Assembly (NCBI GenBank): GCA_024638815.1
Contig: JAHEJM010000001.1
Location: forward strand, 1-55,277
DNA length: 55,277 bases
Source of the DNA: Acidimicrobiales bacterium
GTDB lineage: Bacteria > Actinomycetota > Acidimicrobiia > Acidimicrobiales > SZUA-35
Direction of reading: 5' to 3'
The translations under genes were made by a program, and so were the position numbers. This document shows, piece after piece, positions 1 to 8,197 of this stretch. Numbering within the stretch: position 1 is the stretch's first letter; every line of letters begins with the position of its first letter. Below the pieces are notes generated by a model. It saw nothing but the letters and a program-made list of their open reading frames with translations, did not search any database and was not told the origin of the DNA.

Positions 1-264
1 GACCTCGCAATCCGGGTCGGGGCACCGCCACCGACGCTTGTCAACCTTCAACACCGTCGACCGGCCGAAGCACTCCAGATCCCGGATCGTTGACGTAACC
101 CGATCCTGAGCTTCGGCACGGCTTCCACACCCCGCACACGCCGCCACCGTCGCCGTTGTCTCCACCGCCAATACCAACTCGTCACCATCGGTGATCTCGG
201 CCGACAGAACCGTGAATCCGTCCAGTCCGAGCATCACCTCAGCAATACCGGTAGCGTCACACAC
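1..264 (-). CDS. ISL3-family transposase, N-terminal part (runs off the left edge)
   Basis: The first 88 codons of a transposase on the minus strand, open to the window edge. The start is GTG at 264-262, preceded by a perfect AGGAGG (minus strand of 272-277) seven bases upstream. The protein carries the N-terminal zinc-binding domain of ISL3 transposases: a CxGCG pair (residues about 52-56) and a second pair in the motif RRWRCPDPDCE near the truncation. The DDE catalytic domain would lie outside the window. Family knowledge: these enzymes mobilise the element by binding its inverted-repeat ends through this zinc-binding and helix-turn-helix region. Nothing in the visible part is broken, so the copy may be active. 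Confidence 0.8.
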   Translation of the reverse strand, partial: MCDATGIAEVMLGLDGFTVLSAEITDGDELVLAVETTATVAACAGCGSRAEAQDRVTSTIRDLECFGRSTVLKVDKRRWRCPDPDCEV

Positions 265-376
265 GTAGGGGCCTCCTGGGTTGTAGTTGCGCTAACAACC
301 ACAATCATGGGACGGCCCCTACACCCGTTGGTGGACCCCCCGATCAACCCCACTCCCCACTTCGTTGAGAAGACCC
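1..376. mobile_element. Right part of an ISL3-family insertion sequence
   Basis: The window opens inside an insertion element whose transposase is read leftwards off the edge. About 110 bp beyond the transposase start, the plus strand shows a G+C-rich stretch ending GAAGACCC at 369-376; read on the minus strand this is GGGTCTTCTCAACGAAG, which resembles ISL3-family terminal repeats (GGCTCTTC-type ends). I therefore place the element end near 376. The A+T-rich octamer at 377-384 (AGTTTTCC) could be the 8-bp target duplication typical of ISL3, but the other end lies outside the window. Coding debris of unrelated genes starts immediately outside, so the insertion or an associated deletion probably broke this locus. 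Confidence 0.6.
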
Positions 377-420
377 AGTTTTCCCAGGTCACGGGTACTA
401 TCGGGCATCTGTGGCGACAA

Positions 421-510
421 CCAGATTCGTCCTACGACATCTTCGAAGGCACCGAGCAGATCCAGCAACTGGTGATCTCCCGGGCCATCTCCGGGATGCG
501 TATCGAATAG
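421..510 (+). pseudogene. Acyl-CoA dehydrogenase, C-terminal remnant
   Basis: Roughly the last 29 codons of an acyl-CoA dehydrogenase, ending at TAG 508-510. The readable motif SSYDIFEGTEQIQQLVISR followed by AISGMRI is the signature C-terminal helix of the family (usually IYEGTxQIQRxVIARxI), which contributes to the FAD/adenine contact and tetramer interface. Nothing else of the roughly 380-residue enzyme is present. The IS end lies about 45 bp upstream, so the body of the gene was lost by insertion or deletion. Confidence 0.7.
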
Positions 511-521
511 GGTGTGCCCCC

Positions 522-716
522 TACGGCGATGATGAGTTGGACGTTCCCCCCCACCTCACCCTGGGCTACGACGTCCTGCCCGCCGAGATCGCCGACTCGG
601 CCGAACCACTCCTGCCGGTCGAGTCCGAGATCGACCGGCTGGTGCTGATGTTCCGGGGCCTCTCAGGACGGTGGCGGGTCGCCCATGAGTTCCCGTTCGG
701 GGAGGGGCGCGGTTGA
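522..716 (+). pseudogene. 2'-5' RNA ligase / phosphoesterase family, C-terminal remnant
   Basis: This frame carries the second catalytic motif of the 2H phosphoesterase superfamily, PPHLTLGY (an HxTxGY-type motif), followed by a typical LPV...VDRLVLMxRG...W strand pattern and a stop at 714-716. The first HxT motif and the N-terminal half are absent; upstream sequence in this frame is only an overlap with the acyl-CoA dehydrogenase tail in another frame. It is therefore the C-terminal third of an RNA ligase-like protein, created by the same deletion that left the neighbouring gene tails. No credible start codon or ribosome binding site is visible. Confidence 0.6.
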
Positions 717-723
717 GATCCCG

Positions 724-1430
724 GTGACAGGGAGTGACACGCCGCAGAGTCGAGGTCTGATCGCCAATGCGAGCTCGCTGTTCGCCGGCCGTCTCGGCAT
801 CGCCGTCATGGGTTGGGCCGGGACGGTTCTCATCGTTTGAACCCTGACCGAGGAGCAGTGGGGCCAATTCGCCTTCGTCTTCGGACTGCTCGGCATGCTG
901 ACCATTTTCACCGACATGGGGATCGGTCGGGTGGCCATCAGCGGCGTCCACGACGAGCGCGGCGACCAGCCCGACTTCGCCGGAACCTATGTGGTGCTCC
1001 GAGCCATGCTGGGGCTGATCGGCTATGCCTTCGCCGTGTTGTTCGTGCTGGTCTTCGACTACCCCGACATCGTGGTACGGGCGGTGGCCATCGCCGGTGG
1101 TGAATGTCAGGCTCAACCTGGTGTTCATCCCCCGGTTCTCCTACGAGGGGCGGCCGCAGCCACCCTTCTCACCGAGGTCGTCATCACCTCGTTGCGGTGG
1201 AGGCTTCTGCTGCGCATCCCCGGCCTGCGACCGATAGGGATGGGCTTTCTGGGTCCGTTCCCCTCCGCCTCGCCGTCGGCCTGGGGATTGGCTGGACAGC
1301 AGCCCTGGCCGTGCCGTGGGTGTTTGCCACCGCCGTCGCCGGCCTGGCCGATCTCGCCGCAGTCCACCTGTTCAAGGCCACCGGCCCGGCCGGACTCCGC
1401 ACCCTTGTCGAGGACGCCCGACAAACTGCA
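724..1430 (+). pseudogene. Polysaccharide/lipid flippase (MOP/MVIN-like), degenerate
   Basis: A decayed integral membrane flippase. From a possible GTG at 724 the frame reads LIANASSLFAGRLGIAVMGW and then hits TGA at 838-840 (a CGA-to-TGA change is the simplest explanation). It continues in the same frame to about 1100 with typical helices (MLTIFTDMGIGRVAISG, then GLIGYAFAVLFVLVFDY). There the sequence jumps to a C-terminal motif, NLVFIPRFSYEG, in another frame and switches frame again near 1150 to give AAAATLLTEVV. The central helices, about 200 residues, are missing. One nonsense codon, one large internal deletion and at least two frame changes mark it as dead. Confidence 0.65.
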
Positions 1431-1520
1431 CACCGACCAACCGTCCGCCCGATGCGGCCCTCCCGCTTTCGCCCCGGGTCCGACCCGGATAAGCATGCAA
1501 GCATGGATTAGCATGCAACC

Positions 1521-2894
1521 ATGGAGCATCAGGATCCTCCCCGTGACATGACCGACGCCGAGGCCCTGATGTGGGCTGTGGAGGCCGACCCGTGGCTCGC
1601 CCCAAGTGGCGCAACCATCACCATCTTCGACCAGCACCTGGACTTCGAGGAGTTCCGGCGGGGGGTGGCCGCTACGGTGCTGGCTGAGCCCAGGCTGCGC
1701 CAGCATGTGGTGGCCCCGCTGGCCCCGGTGGTGGTTCCCCACTGGGAGGTCGATGAGGAGTTCGACCTCGACTGGCACGTGCGCCGGCTCACGGTCCCGG
1801 GCGACGGGACGCTAAAGGACCTGCTCGACTGGTTTGTGCTGTTCCTCCAGGATCCGTTCGATCGGACCAGGCCGTTGTGGCAGTTCATCGTGCTCGATGG
1901 GCTGGAGGGCGGTCGGGGCGCCGTGGCCATGAAGATTCACCATGTGGTGGCCGACGGCCAGGGCTCACTTCGGCTCGTTGCCGGCTTCACCGATCTGGTC
2001 CGGGACGTTTCCCACCCGGATGTGGACGATGCCGAACTCCACCAGCCGGAACCGGAATCGGAACAACATTCCGGTGTCGGTGATCTGGTCAGTGGTGCAC
2101 TTCGCCGTCCGGTGAACGTGGGCAAGACCTTGCTCGACGCCATCACCCATCCACCGAAGATGCTGGAACTCCGTCGGGAAGTGGAGAGTGTGTTCCGCTC
2201 GGCCAACGACCAGCGGCACCCCGCCGGATCTCCTCTCTGGGTGGGCCGGTCCCGACGACGTTGCGCCGAGGCGTTCACCATGTCGTTCGAGGAGGCTCGA
2301 CCATACTGGAAGGCGCGGGGCGGCAAACTCAACGACTTCTTCGTCACCGGTATGGTCGAGGGTGCCGCTCGGTACCACCAGGAGTTGGACTCCGACCTGG
2401 AGCGACTGCACATCACGTTCGTTGTCAGCACGGGGAATCCTGACGATCCTCACGCTTTCACCCCGGTTCCCCTCTATGTCCCGGCGGGGCCGATGCCGCT
2501 CGAGGAGCGATTCGTCGCCATCCGCGATCTGTTGCAGGAGAAACGCGGCGAGGTTCACGGAGCCGGACCCATGGCGGCCCTGGCTGCAGTGGCCGGTCTG
2601 TTGCCGACGCCGGTGGTTACCGAGGTGACCCGGGCTCAGGCCGCCCATATCGACATGGCCACCAGCAACCTGCCCGGCTATCTGGGTGAAACCTATGTGG
2701 CCGGGGCCAAGACCGTCTGCTCCTACCCGCTCGGTCCGGTGGCCGGAACCGCCTGCAACGTCACCTTGTATACCATTGCCGGCTCCATCAACATCGGGAT
2801 GCACATCGACCCGGCCGCCATCGACGACCCGGGGCTGTTCCGCCGCTGTGCCGAAGACGCCTTCGGCGATCTTATGGCGGTCAGCCTCGACTGA
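1521..2894 (+). CDS. Wax ester synthase/diacylglycerol acyltransferase (WS/DGAT)
   Basis: A 457-residue protein of the usual WS/DGAT length. It transfers acyl groups from acyl-CoA to diacylglycerol or fatty alcohols to make storage triacylglycerols or wax esters at the inner face of the membrane. The catalytic HHxxxDG motif is intact as HHVVADG (His140, His141, Asp145). The N-terminal acceptor domain has DPFDRTRPLWQF, and the C-terminal domain contains the MATSNLPG motif and GTACNVTLYT, all typical. Start: ATG 1521; ATG 1548 (MTDAEALMW) is an equally good alternative because neither has a clear Shine-Dalgarno. The gene stands alone between pseudogenes and a small conserved gene, and its strong conservation contrasts with the decayed DNA just upstream. 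Confidence 0.88.
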   Translation: MEHQDPPRDMTDAEALMWAVEADPWLAPSGATITIFDQHLDFEEFRRGVAATVLAEPRLRQHVVAPLAPVVVPHWEVDEEFDLDWHVRRLTVPGDGTLKDLLDWFVLFLQDPFDRTRPLWQFIVLDGLEGGRGAVAMKIHHVVADGQGSLRLVAGFTDLVRDVSHPDVDDAELHQPEPESEQHSGVGDLVSGALRRPVNVGKTLLDAITHPPKMLELRREVESVFRSANDQRHPAGSPLWVGRSRRRCAEAFTMSFEEARPYWKARGGKLNDFFVTGMVEGAARYHQELDSDLERLHITFVVSTGNPDDPHAFTPVPLYVPAGPMPLEERFVAIRDLLQEKRGEVHGAGPMAALAAVAGLLPTPVVTEVTRAQAAHIDMATSNLPGYLGETYVAGAKTVCSYPLGPVAGTACNVTLYTIAGSINIGMHIDPAAIDDPGLFRRCAEDAFGDLMAVSLD

Positions 2895-2975
2895 CCTCGC
2901 CGTCCAAACCCGACAAATCGGGGAGTAACGAACCGGGACAGAGAAGGCGGGATAACCGTCGAGGAGCCAGGGCCA

Positions 2976-3458
2976 ATGGCCGACGAGAAACCAACAACAG
3001 ACAAGGCGGGCGGCAACCCCGGCAGGAGCAAGGCCGGGCAACCGTCCACCGACGGCGGACCGAAGCTGCTGTCGGGGGGTAACCCCCAGATCCCGAAAGG
3101 GGAGGGCGACGAGCCCGTCCAGGCCTACATCGCCGCCATGCCGGATTGGAAGCACGAGGTTGGCCGGCGGCTCGACAAGCTCATCGTGGCCACGGTGCCC
3201 GAGGTCCACAAGGCGGTGAAATGGAACTCACCGTTCTACGGGATCGAGGGCAACGGCTGGTTCCTGTCCTATCACTGCTTCACCAAGTACGTGAAGGTCA
3301 CCTTTTTCCGGGGCGCCTCACTCCAGCCCGAACCGCCGGAGATGTCGAAACACGCCGAGGTGCGATACTACCACATTCCCGACATCGGCGAATTCGATGA
3401 AGCCCAATTCGTCGACTGGGTCAAACAAGCCAGCGAACTTCCGGGCGAAGCCCTATAG
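2976..3458 (+). CDS. DUF1801 domain protein
   Basis: A 160-residue protein. Residues 1-48 are a charged, Lys/Gly/Pro-rich disordered leader; the rest is a DUF1801 (YdhG-like) domain with the characteristic pattern VQAYIAAMPDWKHEV, AVKWNSPFYGIEG, FLSYHCFTKYVKVTFFRG, and the terminal IPDIGEFDEAQFVDWVKQA. The molecular function of the family is unknown; members are small soluble alpha/beta proteins. ATG 2976 is preceded by a weak GGAGCCAGGG purine stretch. It follows the WS/DGAT gene by about 80 bp on the same strand but nothing links them functionally. Confidence 0.8.
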   Translation: MADEKPTTDKAGGNPGRSKAGQPSTDGGPKLLSGGNPQIPKGEGDEPVQAYIAAMPDWKHEVGRRLDKLIVATVPEVHKAVKWNSPFYGIEGNGWFLSYHCFTKYVKVTFFRGASLQPEPPEMSKHAEVRYYHIPDIGEFDEAQFVDWVKQASELPGEAL

Positions 3459-3520
3459 GCGCCGCCTCGTCTGCCTCGTCATCACGTTTAGGCTCGGACC
3501 GTTTCGGAAATGTCAGCTCC

Positions 3521-3910
3521 ATGGTCACGCCAAACCAGCCGACGTTCGCCGACGAGACGCCAGCCAACAGCGCCGACTCGCTTGACGGTGAGGTACTCGG
3601 AGAAAAGCCCGGAGACGACGGGCTGCCCGGGGCGAATCAGTTCACCGACCGGACCATCTTGAACTCCGAGGATCCGGCCATCATCATGGGTGGCTCGGAG
3701 ACCATGGACGACATGGACACCAGGGTCTGGCGCGAGGTGCCGGAGGTAATCGACGTTGCCGAAGACGGTGGCTTTCGACTGATCGAACCCCGATCCGGCG
3801 CCGGCGATGGGCCAATTCCGGCCGATCAGGAGGCCTTGCTCGTTGGTGAAGAAGAGGCGGCCCGACATCCTTCGGCCGAGGAAGCGGCGTTGCGAGTCGA
3901 CAAACGTTGA
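3521..3910 (+). CDS. DUF5709-like small acidic protein
   Basis: A 129-residue, strongly acidic, probably largely disordered protein. Its organisation (an early GEVLGEKP segment, a central ETMDDMDTRVWREVPE stretch, then FRLIEPRSG and a tail EEEAARHPSAEEAALRV) resembles the actinobacterial DUF5709 family, whose members end in SAEEAAxHxV. No biochemical function is known. Start ATG 3521 lacks a clear ribosome binding site. An antiparallel frame of 126 codons overlaps it almost entirely but has no family resemblance, so I prefer the plus strand. Confidence is limited because recognition rests on tail composition rather than a catalytic motif. Confidence 0.55.
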   Translation: MVTPNQPTFADETPANSADSLDGEVLGEKPGDDGLPGANQFTDRTILNSEDPAIIMGGSETMDDMDTRVWREVPEVIDVAEDGGFRLIEPRSGAGDGPIPADQEALLVGEEEAARHPSAEEAALRVDKR

Positions 3911-3950
3911 GGCTTCGCCTCATCGACTGTCGCAACGAGTCCATGCGACC

Positions 3951-4608
3951 CCGACGGAACACTCGTTCCGCCACTGGATGCTGGGCCTCGCGGAACTGGG
4001 TGAGGATCACGCAGCGGGCGAATATCGCAAGGCCCTCGACTCCGACGATCTTCAGGGACCGCTCCGCACCATCATCGAACGTCAGGCCATCGAGGCCGAG
4101 GGCGCTCATGGCGAGGTCCGTACGTTGAGCAACGCCGCGAACCGGCTGGCATTCGCCGCCCCGGTTGCCGACATTCGGGCCGCCAACGAGCGTCGCCCCG
4201 AGACCTTGGCCATGCTCAGTGCCAACTTTTTCAAGACCTTTCCCCCAGCTTGAGCGGGTCCGATTCAGCCATGCCTGGGGCGGTGTGATCGACACCAGCA
4301 GCCGGTTCAGTGTGTTCTGGGGTACGGCCCTTCGGGGCGGCGTCGGCTACGCCCTCGGCTACACCGGGCTCGGCGTCGGGGCCTCCCGATTCGGAGCATC
4401 GGTCATGCTCGATCTGCTTGACGGCATCGACTCCGAGGCCACCAGGAGCAAGTTCGTCCCTACGAAACCGGTTCCGTTCCCGCCCGAACCACTCCGCATC
4501 CCGGGAAGCCAAGCCACCCGATGGTCGCTCAACCGGGAGGACCAGACCGGCAAGCGCAACCTGTGGCTACGAATGCTCGATCGTGTGGGAATGGGGTTCG
4601 ACTCATGA
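3951..4608 (+). pseudogene. FAD-dependent oxidoreductase (DAO family), C-terminal remnant with frameshift
   Basis: From about 4182 the sequence encodes the C-terminal third of an actinobacterial FAD-dependent amine/amino-acid oxidase: RPETLAMLSANFFKTF, then SHAWGGVIDTSSRFSVFWGT, YALGYTGLGVGASRFGA, PFPPEPLR, and GKRNLWLRMLDRVG. The reading frame is interrupted in the C5 run at 4243-4247: one extra C puts TGA right after KTFPPA, while dropping one C restores KTFPQLERVRF. The Rossmann FAD-binding N-terminus is missing. Upstream, 3951-4181 stays open in the same frame as a helical segment (HWMLGLAELGEDHAAGEYRK) that I do not recognise and that may belong to a different protein joined by deletion. 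The stop overlaps the next start (ATGA). Confidence 0.65.
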
Positions 4609-5470
4609 CATCCTCCTCGGTGTCGGCGTCATCGACCTCCGAATCGTCCCAACCGGTCAACGGTCTACTGGGGCCGAGCCTGATCGTGGTCGGCTTGTCG
4701 CTGGCCATCAACTCGGTGCTCGGACCCCTTGGTTTCGACGGCATCGACTATCCGGTCACGGATTTCATGATGAACCAGACCATCGGGCTCGATGCCGCCA
4801 ATCTTCTGGTGATGGCGCCGGTCTTTGTCGGGCTCGGGCTGCTCGCCCGGTCACGCCCGATGTTGGCCGCCGCCCTTGCCCTTGGCCCTACCGGCTATGT
4901 GGCCTATAGGTTCGTGCAGGACGTGGGCGGCCCCGACCATCTCAGCTATCCACCGGTTCTCCTGCTACAGCTCGGCCTGTTCATGGCCGGTTGGTTGCTG
5001 GCCGCCGGGGCGTGGCTCGGGGTCCGGTCGTGGCCGGCCCAGGTGGAACCCTCCGGTGTTCGAGCCGTCGTGGCCCTTGCCTTGGCCGCCTTCGTGCCAC
5101 TCCGCTACGTTCCCGGCCTGCTCGGCTCGTTCTCCAACACCGCGGTGGGGCCCGAGTTGGCCGGCGGCCCGGCCATGTACTGGCTGATTCTGCTGATGGA
5201 CGTCGGTGTTTTCGTCCCACTCGCCCTCATGGTGGCACGAGGCCTGCGACTCGGCCGCTCCTGGGCCGAGCCGGCGTTCTCGGGCTGTTGACCTGGTACG
5301 CCCTGGTCACGGTGGCCGTGCTGGCCATGGCCGTGACCCTGGTGATCAACGACGACAAGTACGCCAGCACCGGCCAGCTGATCCTGTTCATGGTGGTGGC
5401 CGTCGTCGTGGTGCCCCATACCTTGGCCGTGGCCCGGCAGATCGCCCGCCGACTGGCGACCTCCTCGTGA
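4605..5470 (+). pseudogene. Multi-pass membrane protein, broken by a frameshift near 5255-5290
   Basis: ATG 4605 opens a hydrophobic protein with about six membrane helices (LIVVGLSLAINSVLG, NLLVMAPVFVGLGLLA, PPVLLLQLGLFMAGWLL, MYWLILLMDVGVFVPLALMV), ending prematurely at TGA 5289-5291. The final part of the same protein continues in another frame from about 5270 to 5470: VLGLLTWYALVTVAVLAM, then two hydrophobic stretches and a short basic tail. A single small indel would rejoin them into a protein of about 288 residues. Family unknown. The start overlaps the stop of the oxidoreductase remnant, so the two were once translationally coupled. Either a recent mutation or a base-calling error could explain the break. 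Confidence 0.6.
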
Positions 5471-5507
5471 ACGGGAATGCCAGGACCCCCAGGTTCGTTT
5501 CGTCTGT

Positions 5508-6644
5508 GTGCCCCCCTCCTCCGAACCCGGCCGACAGCCAGGCCGTATGCCATGGTCTCGTGATCCCTCGCTCGTGCCCTTCGCGCTGTCCGTCCTGTTC
5601 ATCGTGGCCGCTGCGTTGCTCGTGGTGACGATCGCCGACAGGCCCGGAACCGAACTGAACCCGGTTGACAACGGAGCGGTGGCCGCCGTCGACCACGGCT
5701 CGGACGTCGATCCCACAGCGGTTCACGATCCCTACACCGCCGGCCAAGAGCTTCCCGATGGCTATCGCCAACTTCTGCCCCGGGACTTCATCCGACCCGT
5801 CTACCAACCTCGTTTCACCACCGCCGACGGCATCGACTGGCCCGGTGACGCCGACGTCATCGGTGTCCTCATCGAAGGCGAAGCCAAGGCCTACCCGGTC
5901 AGCTTCCTCAACGGCCGGGAGATGGTGGTGGACGAACTGGGGGGCGAGCCGTTACTGGTCTCGTGGTGACCGCTGTGCGCAACGGCGATGGTCCATCGTC
6001 GAGAGGTCAACGGAGAGGTCCTGGTCTTCGGCAACCAGGGGGCGCTGTGGAACAACGCCATGACCTGGTGGGACCACGACACCGGCAGCATCTGGAGTCA
6101 ACCCCTGGGTGAGGCCCTGGCCGGGCCACGCAAGGGGCAGACCCTCGAGCTGCTGCCGTCGGAGTTCACGACCTGGAGTTCGTGGCGAGCCGACCATCCC
6201 GACACCCTTGTGCTCGATGCCCCGGGCGACACCACCGGCTTCGACCTGAAGGACTTCCTCATCGTGGTCGACTTCACCGACGACGTCCGCGGCTACCCGG
6301 TGTCGGACCTGCGCCGGGTTGGAGTGGCCAACGACGTGGTGGCCGGGGTCGAATTGGCTGTGGTCAGCGATCCCGCCGATCCCCAGGGATGGGCCGTGTA
6401 CTCCCGCCGCCTGGACGACATCGTGCTCGAGTTCGAGATTCTCGGCGGCGCGCTCCACGACAGCACAACCGGTTCGACGTTCGACCCGGTCTCGGGCCGG
6501 GGCCTCACCGGCGACCTTCGGGGCCGCTTCCTTGATCGACTTCCGGCCCTGACCTCGTTCCCCGGAGGAGGTCCGACCAAGGCCCCCATTTTCGATGCCT
6601 TCTGGCCCGACGGCACCATCTGGCGACCTGCGTCCGCTGATTGA
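5508..6644 (+). CDS. DUF3179 membrane-anchored protein with in-frame TGA at the motif Cys (candidate selenoprotein, or nonsense-mutated)
   Basis: A single frame of 378 codons, interrupted only by TGA at 5967-5969 (residue 154 counting from GTG 5508). Residues about 21-42 form one membrane anchor (PFALSVLFIVAAALLVV); the rest is a DUF3179 domain: VIGVLIEGEAKAYPVSFLNG, REMVVDELGGEPLLVSW, then the TGA, then PLCATAMVHRREVNGEVLVF and WWDHDTGSIWSQ. Family members have CPLC where this gene has TGA-P-L-C, so the stop sits exactly on the first Cys. All 225 codons after it are intact. A hairpin fitting bacterial SECIS rules follows (separate entry). No Sec machinery gene lies in the window and neighbours are damaged genes, so a nonsense mutation is a real alternative. 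Function of the domain is unknown. ATG 5547 is an alternative start. Confidence 0.6.
5983..6001 (+). promoter_or_regulatory. SECIS-like hairpin downstream of the in-frame TGA
   Basis: CGGCGATG (5983-5990) pairs with CATCGTCG (5994-6001) as an 8-bp stem with one G-T wobble, closed by a three-base loop GTC. The apical loop begins with G and starts 21 nt after the TGA. Bacterial SECIS elements are described as small hairpins with a G in the first two loop positions, about 16-37 nt after the UGA. The sequence also encodes AMVHRR, a normal part of the domain, so the structure could be fortuitous. Confidence 0.4.
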
Positions 6645-6727
6645 CGGGAAGGGAGCGTTGAACCGAGTCCCGGCCGCTCGGGACGGGGAGGGGGCATCGC
6701 CGAGCCGAGTCGGCATGCTGGAAGGCC

Positions 6728-7330
6728 ATGGCACCCAACACGACAAGATCGAACGATCGACCTGACGCGCCGTCGGCCCGGCGGATCAACGCAACGGCCA
6801 AGCTGCTTGCCGGCCACCCCGACGACGTGATGCGGGTCTTGGGCAAACTGGGGCGGGCCGAGCTGGCCAACGTGGCCGAAGCGGCCCGGCAGATCCAGCA
6901 GGAACGGGCCATCGCCGCCGGTGACCTCGATCAGATCGTGGCCCGGGCCTTCGAGACCGGGTTCGGCGGCGACGGCCTGGGCCTGTTGCCTTGGATCGAG
7001 GGCGATGTCATGGTCTGTCCCGGCGCCATCGTGGCCAAGTCGAAAGCCAATCACCGGTGCCGTTTCATTTCGGTCGACGACATCTGGATCTGGGACTCAC
7101 CCCGTTTGGTGCGGGAGGACAAGCGATCCAATCCCGGCTCCGATGAGGGCTTTCGGGCCATCGGGCTCATCGGGGTGGTCGACGGGACGGCGATCGACGT
7201 GGTCAGCGGCAGGGCCAGACGCAATCTGCATTCGGTCGACAGGGTGGTGTCCTACGAGGTTCGTAGGGGCGAGCTGATCGAGGTCTCGCAACGGGATGTG
7301 GCCGCGGCCCGGGGTCACCGATCGGCCTGA
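6728..7330 (+). CDS. Conserved hypothetical protein
   Basis: A 200-residue soluble protein that I do not recognise. ATG 6728 is preceded by GGAAGG three bases upstream. The N-terminal 60 residues are helical with a repeated Ala/Arg pattern (LGKLGRAELANVAEAARQIQQE). Residues about 75-165 look like a compact beta-rich domain containing GLLPWIEGDVMVCPG, HRCRFISVDDIWIWD and GFRAIGLIGVVDGTAIDVV. There are two cysteines (in VCPG and RCRF) but no metal motif. No signal peptide or membrane segment. Codon use and high third-position GC match the intact genes around it, so it is very likely a real gene. Confidence 0.65.
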   Translation: MAPNTTRSNDRPDAPSARRINATAKLLAGHPDDVMRVLGKLGRAELANVAEAARQIQQERAIAAGDLDQIVARAFETGFGGDGLGLLPWIEGDVMVCPGAIVAKSKANHRCRFISVDDIWIWDSPRLVREDKRSNPGSDEGFRAIGLIGVVDGTAIDVVSGRARRNLHSVDRVVSYEVRRGELIEVSQRDVAAARGHRSA

Positions 7331-7369
7331 CGCATCCGCGGTCCCATTCGGGCTCGTAGAGTCGAAGGT

Positions 7370-8062
7370 ATGACCAGTCAAAACCCGTCCTCGCAGGTCC
7401 CGTACTCGGCGCTGGTGGCCGGTGCAACCGGTGGCCTGGGATCGGCCATTGCCCGTCAACTGGCCGATCGGGGAGCCACCCTCACGCTGGTGTCCCGCAG
7501 CCAGGAGCGCCTGGACCGGCTCGATATCTCCGGTCAGCGCCAGGCACTCGATCTGCGAACCCCGGCGGCGGCAACCGAGGCCGTGGAGCTGGCGCGGTCC
7601 AGCGCCGGTCGGCTCGACGCCGTGGTCAACGCGGTCGGCGTGGTCGCCTTCGGTTCGGTCGACGAACTCACCGTCGATGTCATCGAGGAGCTGTTCCTCA
7701 CCAACACCTTCGTTTCGATGTTCCTGGCCAAAGCCGCTCTGGATGCGCTGGAGCCGGGCGGGGTTCTCGTCAACCTGTCCGGCGTGATCGCCGAGCAGAA
7801 CCTTCCCGGCATGTCGGCCTACGGCGCCTCCAAGGCCGCCGTTCGCTCGTTCGATGAGGCGCTGGCCCGGGAGGCCCGGCGGCGCAAGATCCGGGTCATC
7901 GACGCCCGGCCTCCCCACACCGAAACCGGACTGGCCGACCGACCCATCGCCGGCACCTCACCGAAGATGCCGACCGGGCTGCAGCCCCAGGCCGTGGCCG
8001 CCGTGATCGTGGACGCCATGATGGGTGACGCCGATGATCTACCGAGCTCGTCGTTCACCTAG
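7370..8062 (+). CDS. Short-chain dehydrogenase/reductase (SDR)
   Basis: A 230-residue classical SDR. The NAD(P)-binding glycine motif is GATGGLGSA (about residues 18-26), followed by a basic residue after beta-2 (VSRSQERL), which suggests NADP preference. NAVG replaces NNAG, the catalytic Ser lies in VNLSG, and YGASK provides Tyr and Lys. The substrate cannot be inferred. A -10-like TAGAGT at 7357-7362 lies seven bases before ATG 7370, so the mRNA may be leaderless. It stands alone, upstream of an IS256-family remnant. Confidence 0.85.
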   Translation: MTSQNPSSQVPYSALVAGATGGLGSAIARQLADRGATLTLVSRSQERLDRLDISGQRQALDLRTPAAATEAVELARSSAGRLDAVVNAVGVVAFGSVDELTVDVIEELFLTNTFVSMFLAKAALDALEPGGVLVNLSGVIAEQNLPGMSAYGASKAAVRSFDEALAREARRRKIRVIDARPPHTETGLADRPIAGTSPKMPTGLQPQAVAAVIVDAMMGDADDLPSSSFT

Positions 8063-8197
8063 ATCTGACGACACCCCCCAACACGCCAAACGGTGGACCC
8101 CCACCCACCCGCCTGACGGCGGCAAGACGAGGGCCGGTTAACGGAGAACGTCGAAGGGTATCCCCCAAGTCCGAACGGACCAGGGGTCAGGCGGCGC

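Noticed and set aside
838-840. Second selenocysteine candidate: in-frame TGA in the flippase
   Set aside because: The position is not a Cys in the family (context suggests Arg CGA to TGA), and the gene also has a large deletion and frame changes.
1486-1524. Short direct repeats (AGCATGCAA) just before the WS/DGAT start as a regulatory array
   Set aside because: Only two copies of nine bases near a degenerate region; too weak to claim.
1965-3209. Long minus-strand open frame (414 codons) under the WS/DGAT and DUF1801 genes
   Set aside because: It lies antiparallel to two genes with clear family motifs and encodes His/Gly/Arg-rich sequence without any domain; a normal high-GC shadow.
3488-3868. 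Minus-strand open frame of 126 codons overlapping the DUF5709-like gene
   Set aside because: Both strands are open, but only the plus strand shows a family-like tail and acidic composition; retained as a minor alternative.
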